From: Antarctobacter heliothermus
Lineage (GTDB): Bacteria; Pseudomonadota; Alphaproteobacteria; Rhodobacterales; Rhodobacteraceae
DNA length: 64,000 nucleotides
NCBI RefSeq assembly: GCF_002237555.1
Contig: NZ_CP022543.1
Coordinates: 1 to 64,000, forward strand
Direction: 5' to 3'
Shown here: positions 60,022 to 64,000 of the stretch, piece by piece
Position numbering within the stretch: position 1 is the first letter of the stretch
Layout of the letters: the number at the start of each line of letters is the position of its first letter
Position numbers and translations under genes: made by a program
The notes under the pieces: model-generated
Told to the model about the DNA's origin: nothing
Databases searched by the model: none
Seen by the model: only the letters and a program-made list of their open reading frames with translations

Positions 60022-60830
60022 GGCTTTGTCAGGTTGCTGACGCCGCATCGGCGGGGTAGGTCTTTGTCATGCTGAACACCAAAGATTTGTCCCGGATCAA
60101 AGGCTTCCGGTTTCCACGGAGCGTGATTGGTTACGCCGTCTGGGTCTACCACCGCTTCGCTCTGAGCCTGCGCGACGTCGAAGACCTGTTGGCTGAACGC
60201 GGGGTTGCAGTGTCGTACGAAACGATCCGGGATTGGGTGAGCCGGTTCGGGCACCAGTTTGCCGCAAAGATTCGCCGTGACCGTTCAGCGCCGGCAGATA
60301 AATGGCATCTCGATGAAGTCGTTATCCAAATCAAGGGACGAAGCCACTGGCTTTGGCGGGCGGTCGACGCCAAGGGCGACGTGCTCGAAATCCTGATCCA
60401 GTCCCGACGCAACAAGGCCGCGGCCCGCCGATTTCTCCGCAAACTGATGAAACGTTGGGGCCAACCCCGTGTGCTGGTGACGGACAAGCTGCGCTCTTAC
60501 GGTGCAGCCAAGGCAGAAATCGCCCCCGGAATCGAGCACCGTCAGCACAAGGGTTTGAACAACCGAAGCGAGGCCTCCCACCGGCATACACGAAGACGCG
60601 AGAAGATCATGGGTCGGTTTAAATCCCCGCGCCAAGCACAGCAGTTTCTATCCGTGCATGATCAGGCCACCAGTCTGTTTCGCCCGAAGCGCCACCGCCT
60701 GTCCGCAGAATCTTACCGCCACGCTAGGAACGACGCACTCTCGCTGTGGACCGGTTATTCCAACGAATTGACTGCGTGACCTTCGCCGTCACCAATAAAC
60801 TCAGCCTGACATCAGCAACCTGACAAAGCC
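60022..60830 (+). mobile_element. IS6-family element, copy 4 (809 bp)
   Basis: It has the same terminal repeats as the other copies and an intact transposase. The flanks CCTTCACT and GCAGGACG do not match, so no target duplication is preserved. It lies in the same orientation as copies 2 and 3, so recombination among them could delete the DNA in between. Confidence 0.95.
60069..60779 (+). CDS. IS6-family transposase (copy 4)
   Basis: The 236-residue DDE transposase is identical in protein sequence to copy 1 (18122-18832), including 'DKWHLDEVVIQIKG', 'VLVTDKLRSYGAAKAE' and 'NNRSEASHRHTRRRE'. It is intact and probably active. Confidence 0.95.
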   Translation: MLNTKDLSRIKGFRFPRSVIGYAVWVYHRFALSLRDVEDLLAERGVAVSYETIRDWVSRFGHQFAAKIRRDRSAPADKWHLDEVVIQIKGRSHWLWRAVDAKGDVLEILIQSRRNKAAARRFLRKLMKRWGQPRVLVTDKLRSYGAAKAEIAPGIEHRQHKGLNNRSEASHRHTRRREKIMGRFKSPRQAQQFLSVHDQATSLFRPKRHRLSAESYRHARNDALSLWTGYSNELTA

Positions 60831-61048
60831 GCAGGACGCGCAGACCCATTCTTGTGCGCGGAGGAAGTTACCATCAATTTCACTCACCTCTTGCGCTTCG
60901 TTGGACGCCATCGCTCGCTCCTCGGAGAGGCTGCCCAAAAAACATCATTAAATCGCCCATTTGTTCTCAAAAAGTGGGTACAAAAAATGGGGATGGTAAT
61001 GGTTGCCGTCAGCGATCAGATTACTGTTAAATCTTTGGGGGAATCTAC
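60831..61048. other. leader region of the HEPN-Hsp70 gene
   Basis: This 218-base, AT-richer stretch follows IS copy 4. A 66-codon open frame (60852-61052) runs through it but has no recognisable content and ends inside the next start; it may be a truncated gene. GGGGGAA at 61036-61042 is the likely ribosome binding site of the TTG start at 61049. Confidence 0.4.
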
Positions 61049-63928
61049 TTGAGTACTTGGCCTATTTTTCAGAAGGATATAGTTCAAGTCCTCTCCGTTT
61101 TCCTTTCGAACACACTTCCGGCGATAGGAGGTGATCGTTGGTGGACGTTTTACGTCTTAGATCAACTTAATCCCTATCAGGCTCATCGCCTTCAGAAAGC
61201 GCGGAAGCAGTCGCTCGGGCAATTGGACCTTGCGGCGCTTATTCGGGTGGCTTTGGCCAGTTGCGAGGAGATGATTGTCAAGAAATGCGTCACACGGGAG
61301 TTTCAGGATCTTCTGGCAGCGATGAAGGCTATACGGAACAGGCACGCACATTCCCCAGCCGATGGCATCCCAGTTTCAATTGAGGCGCGTGACATTGAAA
61401 TTAGTGCTGATTTTGTTGCGTGCATCGATAACTCTTCAATCCTACCCGACCGGCTTCGAGCTGCAGCGAAGCAACTCGTCGATCAGGCATCCATGTTGAA
61501 GCCCGCAAAGGCTGCAAAACCATCTGGAAAAAGCCCGCTTGCCGTGCTGCGCCATCCGGAACCACTGTTGCCGGAAAATACCCTTCAGAACAAGACGTAC
61601 ATCGGAATGGATTTTGGCACTTCTACTACCGTTCTGAGTGCAGTTTCACTAAAGGACGGAGCAGAACAGGTGGATGCTCTCATCATCGAGCAACCTGACC
61701 AGTATGGTGTGATGACGCGGAACCACTTGGTTAATACGGTCATCGCCTACGTCAACGAACGGCTGGTATTCGGGCGCGAAGCATTCCGCCAAAGATCTTT
61801 TCTCCACGAAGGACGCAATGTCTTTTCTTCGTTCAAAATGCGTCTAGGCATCGATCTTGGTCCAACTTACCCAGAGACGGCCCTGCGCGGTGGTGTGCTC
61901 AAGTCCGGGCACAAGATCGAGTCTGCCCAAGACGCCGCGGCAATGTTCTTCCGCTTCATCAAGAGAGGCGTGCAAACCGCGCTGGAAACCGCAAAATTGC
62001 CGAAAACGCCCGAGTGGTGTGTGTCTGTGCCCGCCTCATTTGAGGCAAACCAGCGCAAGGATCTGGAGACAGCTTTGCGAGCCGCGGGTATCGTTACCAC
62101 TTCGGTCGCTCTTATAGATGAACCGAACGCCGCTTTTCTCTCCTACCTCTTCGAGACATCGCGAGGGTTGAACAGTAGTGAGCTTCTCGAAGTACTGCGC
62201 GAACGCCCTATCAACGTGCTGGTCTACGATTTTGGTGCCGGCACCTGCGACATTTCCGTGCTTCGTCTGGAGAGCCGTGCAGAGGGGATCGAGTCTCGAA
62301 ACTTGGCGGTGTCGCGGTTTACTGCTCTAGGCGGCGACGATATCGATCTCGCTCTTGCGCGTCAGGTGCTGCTGCCGCAACTCATCGAATCGTCCGCTCC
62401 TGTGCAACCGTCTCAACGGGATATCGAAGAGCGGATCCTGCCAAGGCTTCAGCCCACAGCAGAGCTACTGAAGATCCGACTTCTTGAGCACGCACGCGAC
62501 AAGGGCATCGAGACGACCGACGGGCTGCGAGAGGCCAGTGACCTGCGGGTGACTGCTCTGGATATTGAAAGCTTCAAGATAGGAGCCGATGAGTTCCATC
62601 TGCCGAAACCCGGTGCCACGCTCATTGACCTTGCCACTGCGCTCGAGCCATTCACCCGATTTCCAGTGCCAGCGGACGATCGCACTGCACATGTTTTTAC
62701 CCCGGTCCAGGATGCTCTGGAAAAGTCTGGACTTACTGCGGACGATCTAGACGGCGTTCTCTTCATAGGTGGCAGCAGTGAAAACACTATCGTCCGCCAT
62801 ACTGTGATGAAGGCGCTTGGGGGGACAGTCGAAGCGATCGTGCCAAAGGATCTTCGAAGCCATGTCTCAAAGGGTGCGGCTCTGCATTCATACTGGTACA
62901 ATGGTTGTGGCTTTGACTTCATACAACCGATAACTTCTGAACCGATCCTCGCGTTGGTCCGAGGTGGCGCGTTTGAAACGATCCTTCCGGCATCCACTCC
63001 GCTGCCAAGCCAAGTGACTATAAGTGATGAACTTATCGTGGAAGACGAGGGGCAGAAACGCATCGAGATACCGATCTGTGTCTCAACAGCAGATAAGCTG
63101 CTTGGCGTAATCGTGATCGATTCGCCAGACCGGGAGGGCTTTCAGCGTGGCACCAGAATTTCACTTTCCGCCAGCATTTCGCGTGACAAGCTGCTCGTGG
63201 TTGAGGCGAGGATCGGAGATCGCGTCGCAAAAACGGCCATGCTCAACCCGATGGCCAACCGACCCGTATCGGAAACCGAGGCAAGACTGCTAAAGGCGAA
63301 ACAGGCTTTCAACGAAGTGCTTTTGAAATACGGCCCGCGCCCGCCGGCGGCAAAAGTAATTGCTTATGCGAACGCCGCCGAATCTGCAGGCGATCATCAA
63401 CTTGCCGCTGAACTGTTTCAGAAAGCTGAGCAGCTTGATCTGACGCGCAACTTTGCTGTGTCTATCACTTATAACTATGCTCGCGCTGGAAAACATCAAC
63501 TAAAGGAACTGTGGGCGCGGAAGGCCTACGAGAGAGAGCCCTCGGCTGCTGCGGCCTACAATTTGGCCATCAATGTTGAAGGTTCGGACGAGAAGGAAGC
63601 ATTATTCCGCGAAGCGCTTCGCTATGAGCCGGGCTACCACTCCGCTACCCTCGCTCTTGGGCGGATATTGTTGAGGAAAGGGGATCCAGAAGGGACTGAA
63701 CTCCTAGAGCGATCCGCTAAGAAGCTCAGCCAGCAGCTGAGCACACACAATATTGATGAGGGCGGATGCCGCGTGCTGGCAAGTGTATCACGCGAACTTG
63801 GCCAGACGGATGTTGCTCAGGAAGCTGAAGCTCGTGCAAAGACGCTTTCACCCAAGCAGCAGACATCCGCGGCGTATTCCGAAAATAACCTCGCCGCTCG
63901 ATCCAGAGCCGCGATAGAAGAAGCGTGA
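61049..63928 (+). CDS. HEPN (Swt1-like)-Hsp70-TPR fusion protein
   Basis: The 959-residue protein has three parts. Residues 1-110 resemble a Swt1-type HEPN domain: 'GGDRWWTFYVLDQLN', 'LDLAALIRVALASCEEM' and the RNase motif RNRHAH (96-101, fitting RNxxxH). From residue 183 an Hsp70 ATPase follows: 'YIGMDFGTSTTVLSAV', 'ALIDEPNAAFLSYL', 'VLVYDFGAGTCDISVLRLE' and 'GVLFIGGSSENTIVR'. From about 740 to 930 alpha-helical TPR-like repeats follow ('AAELFQKAEQLDL', 'ALRYEPGYHSATLALGRILL'). TTG is the start, because an in-frame TAA lies 7 codons upstream. A cytosolic ATP-dependent sensor with RNase output is the inference. The next gene begins 3 bases later. Confidence 0.8.
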   Translation: MSTWPIFQKDIVQVLSVFLSNTLPAIGGDRWWTFYVLDQLNPYQAHRLQKARKQSLGQLDLAALIRVALASCEEMIVKKCVTREFQDLLAAMKAIRNRHAHSPADGIPVSIEARDIEISADFVACIDNSSILPDRLRAAAKQLVDQASMLKPAKAAKPSGKSPLAVLRHPEPLLPENTLQNKTYIGMDFGTSTTVLSAVSLKDGAEQVDALIIEQPDQYGVMTRNHLVNTVIAYVNERLVFGREAFRQRSFLHEGRNVFSSFKMRLGIDLGPTYPETALRGGVLKSGHKIESAQDAAAMFFRFIKRGVQTALETAKLPKTPEWCVSVPASFEANQRKDLETALRAAGIVTTSVALIDEPNAAFLSYLFETSRGLNSSELLEVLRERPINVLVYDFGAGTCDISVLRLESRAEGIESRNLAVSRFTALGGDDIDLALARQVLLPQLIESSAPVQPSQRDIEERILPRLQPTAELLKIRLLEHARDKGIETTDGLREASDLRVTALDIESFKIGADEFHLPKPGATLIDLATALEPFTRFPVPADDRTAHVFTPVQDALEKSGLTADDLDGVLFIGGSSENTIVRHTVMKALGGTVEAIVPKDLRSHVSKGAALHSYWYNGCGFDFIQPITSEPILALVRGGAFETILPASTPLPSQVTISDELIVEDEGQKRIEIPICVSTADKLLGVIVIDSPDREGFQRGTRISLSASISRDKLLVVEARIGDRVAKTAMLNPMANRPVSETEARLLKAKQAFNEVLLKYGPRPPAAKVIAYANAAESAGDHQLAAELFQKAEQLDLTRNFAVSITYNYARAGKHQLKELWARKAYEREPSAAAAYNLAINVEGSDEKEALFREALRYEPGYHSATLALGRILLRKGDPEGTELLERSAKKLSQQLSTHNIDEGGCRVLASVSRELGQTDVAQEAEARAKTLSPKQQTSAAYSENNLAARSRAAIEEA

Positions 63929-63931
63929 ACG

Positions 63932-64000
63932 ATGGGCTGGTATGTTCCCTTTTCAAGCCTGAGCCAAACGCAAGAATCGATCATCAAAGAGATCACACGC
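63932..64000 (+). CDS. start of a downstream gene (possible SF1 helicase or ATPase), cut by window end
   Basis: The ATG at 63932, 3 bases after the previous stop, opens a frame reading 'MGWYVPFSSLSQTQESIIKE' to the window end. The 'LSQTQ...II' pattern resembles a Q-motif at the N-terminus of UvrD/Rep-type helicases, but 23 residues are too few to decide. Tight spacing means it is co-transcribed with the HEPN-Hsp70 gene. Confidence 0.55.
   Translation, partial: MGWYVPFSSLSQTQESIIKEITR

Noticed and set aside
60014..60838. Target duplication around IS copy 4
   Set aside because: Flanks CCTTCACT and GCAGGACG do not match.

Overview
The window looks like part of a large extrachromosomal replicon (megaplasmid or chromid) of a Rhodobacterales (Roseobacter-group) alphaproteobacterium. 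The grounds are GC-rich coding sequence, a complete repABC replication module with a counter-transcribed RNA, TRAP and ABC transporters, paired Hint-domain proteins, a DUF1403/ScpB pair and many IS6-family elements. No rRNA, tRNA or CRISPR array was seen.

Layout. (1) 1-1.3 kb: the end of an AIM24-like gene, a small membrane protein and an IS6 fragment. (2) 1.5-15.1 kb: an aromatic catabolic island. A forward operon carries an FAH-family hydrolase, a class III CoA-transferase, an HMG-CoA-lyase-family lyase, 3-hydroxybenzoate 6-hydroxylase, gentisate 1,2-dioxygenase and a MarR regulator. A LysR gene and a TAXI-TRAP transporter follow. A reverse operon holds a decayed aldehyde dehydrogenase, a ThDP decarboxylase-like enzyme and a class II aldolase-like protein. 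(3) 15.2-24.6 kb: a scarred mobile region. A primase-like gene was split and partly inverted by replicative IS6 transposition, and there are two Hint-domain paralogues and a dead IS. (4) 24.6-48 kb: a second catabolic island. It has a GntR regulator, an isocitrate-lyase/PEP-mutase enzyme, an aconitase-like hydratase, a hydantoinase-like cyclic amidohydrolase, an isochorismatase-like amidase, a luciferase-like monooxygenase, two SDRs, two polyamine-type ABC transporters, tandem PLP decarboxylases, a methyltransferase and an alpha/beta hydrolase. (5) 48-57.3 kb: the plasmid backbone: scpB-like, DUF1403, a tyrosine recombinase, parDE, repABC, a DUF736 pseudogene and a higBA-like module. (6) 57.3-64 kb: an IS-bounded accessory region with gene remnants, a secreted ClpP-fold protein and a HEPN-Hsp70-TPR fusion followed by the start of another gene that runs off the window.

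How it fits together. In island 1, a 3-hydroxylated aromatic acid would be imported, converted to gentisate and ring-cleaved. No maleylpyruvate isomerase is present, and the CoA-transferase/lyase pair suggests that a citramalate-like C5 product is handled. In island 2, the motif TGTTGACA recurs six times across the three divergent promoter regions. One FCD-type GntR regulator therefore probably controls a single regulon, perhaps running ring opening, amide hydrolysis, hydration and C-C cleavage.

The most novel-looking items are the HEPN-Hsp70-TPR gene at the right end (possible defence or stress module), the six-site regulon with its proposed cyclic imide/amide pathway, and the inverted-IS scar with a target duplication readable at base level. 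All functional statements come from reading motifs by eye; no database search was run.
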